A DNA stretch of 59,405 nt, taken from the NCBI GenBank assembly GCA_009377695.1, contig WHTP01000020.1, positions 1-59,405 on the forward strand. Reading direction: 5' to 3'. The translations under genes and the position numbers were made by a program. The notes below the pieces were generated by a model that was not told the origin of the DNA, searched no databases, and saw nothing but the letters and a program-made list of their open reading frames with translations. Positions 59,211-59,405 of this stretch are shown here, one piece after another. This stretch comes from Hyphomicrobiales bacterium. GTDB taxonomy: Bacteria; Pseudomonadota; Alphaproteobacteria; Rhizobiales; Xanthobacteraceae. Numbering within the stretch: position 1 is the first letter of the stretch; each line of letters begins with the position of its first letter.

Positions 59211-59380
59211 CTAGTGTTCCGATTCCGAAGTTCGTACCATTTCGCGGCGGCCTCCTATACGAACTTCGGAATCGAAGGACACTAGTCTAGCAACTCTTTG
59301 AATCTAGTGTGGCTTTGGTTCAGAAGTCCGCATGTCGGATTCGCCGCGAGAACGATGCGGACTTCTGAACCGCCACACTG
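59211..59380. repeat. Paired-palindrome element, copy D (inverted)
   Basis: Same element as copies A-C in the opposite orientation, starting CTAGTGTTCCGATTCCGAAG and ending TTCTGAACCGCCACACTG. Its reverse complement is nearly identical with copy C, including the spacer between palindromes and most of both loops. It lies near the right edge, and the flanking gene is outside the window. Confidence 0.92.
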
Positions 59381-59405
59381 GGCGTGATAGCCTTCCCTTT
59401 GCCCC

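Noticed and set aside
29599-59380. The four twin-palindrome copies as a CRISPR array or an insertion sequence
   Set aside because: Copies are far apart, not spaced by unique 30-40 bp spacers, and no transposase or cas gene is linked.

Overview
The window comes from a GC-rich alphaproteobacterial chromosome, most likely Hyphomicrobiales (Bradyrhizobiaceae/Xanthobacteraceae type). Reasons: NasS/NasT-controlled assimilatory nitrate genes, a Vitreoscilla-type globin next to nitrate genes, six orphan Bug/TctC receptors, and short palindromes of the kind common in rhizobial genomes. No tRNA, rRNA, CRISPR array, prophage or intact IS was seen.

Layout. 1-2.1 kb: a small XRE regulator and two poorly known proteins in a stretch that reads differently from the rest. 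2.3-9.7 kb: hpaH and hpaI (homoprotocatechuate lower pathway), a dimethylglycine/sarcosine dehydrogenase, a phosphofructokinase, an alpha/beta hydrolase and a Bug receptor. 9.8-17.3 kb: a compact plus-strand catabolic operon (BisC-like molybdoenzyme, Pht5-like decarboxylase, SDR, crotonase, Zn-alcohol dehydrogenase, acyl-CoA ligase) facing a second Bug receptor. 18.4-22.3 kb: a REP/RayT transposase unit, a DapA-family lyase and an exonuclease-CBS-DUF294 fusion. 22.4-38.3 kb: further accessory catabolism (FAD monooxygenases, crotonase, acyl-CoA ligase, orphan CoxL-type molybdoenzyme, UbiD-family decarboxylase, LeuCD-type hydro-lyase, isocitrate-lyase-family enzyme, racemase/decarboxylase) with three more Bug receptors.

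38.3-50.6 kb is one long minus-strand nitrate assimilation operon: nrtA-nrtB-fused nrtDC-nirA-FAD/FeS reductase-nasA-cysG, most junctions overlapping by 4 bp. 50.7-55.5 kb is a second minus-strand operon: a membrane FAD/[2Fe-2S]/cytochrome b fusion, an 11-haem cytochrome c, a one-haem DUF3365 protein and a globin. 55.8-57.6 kb is nasT-nasS, encoding the nitrate sensor and the ANTAR antiterminator.

The main result is a shared control circuit. The nrt operon and the cytochrome/globin operon have near-identical upstream regions: an NtrC-like site, a sigma-54 promoter about 110 bp further on, a hexaloop hairpin fitting the ANTAR target, and an intrinsic terminator ahead of the first gene. nasT has the same promoter and upstream site but no attenuator. 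The cytochrome/globin operon is therefore probably a nitrate/nitrogen-controlled redox module, perhaps handling nitrite, NO or hydroxylamine made during assimilation. I do not recognise it as a described system.

A second unexplained feature is a roughly 165-bp element of two adjacent long palindromes present four times (29.6, 33.0, 55.7 and 59.2 kb). It fills two divergent promoter regions and supplies the stop codon of nasS.
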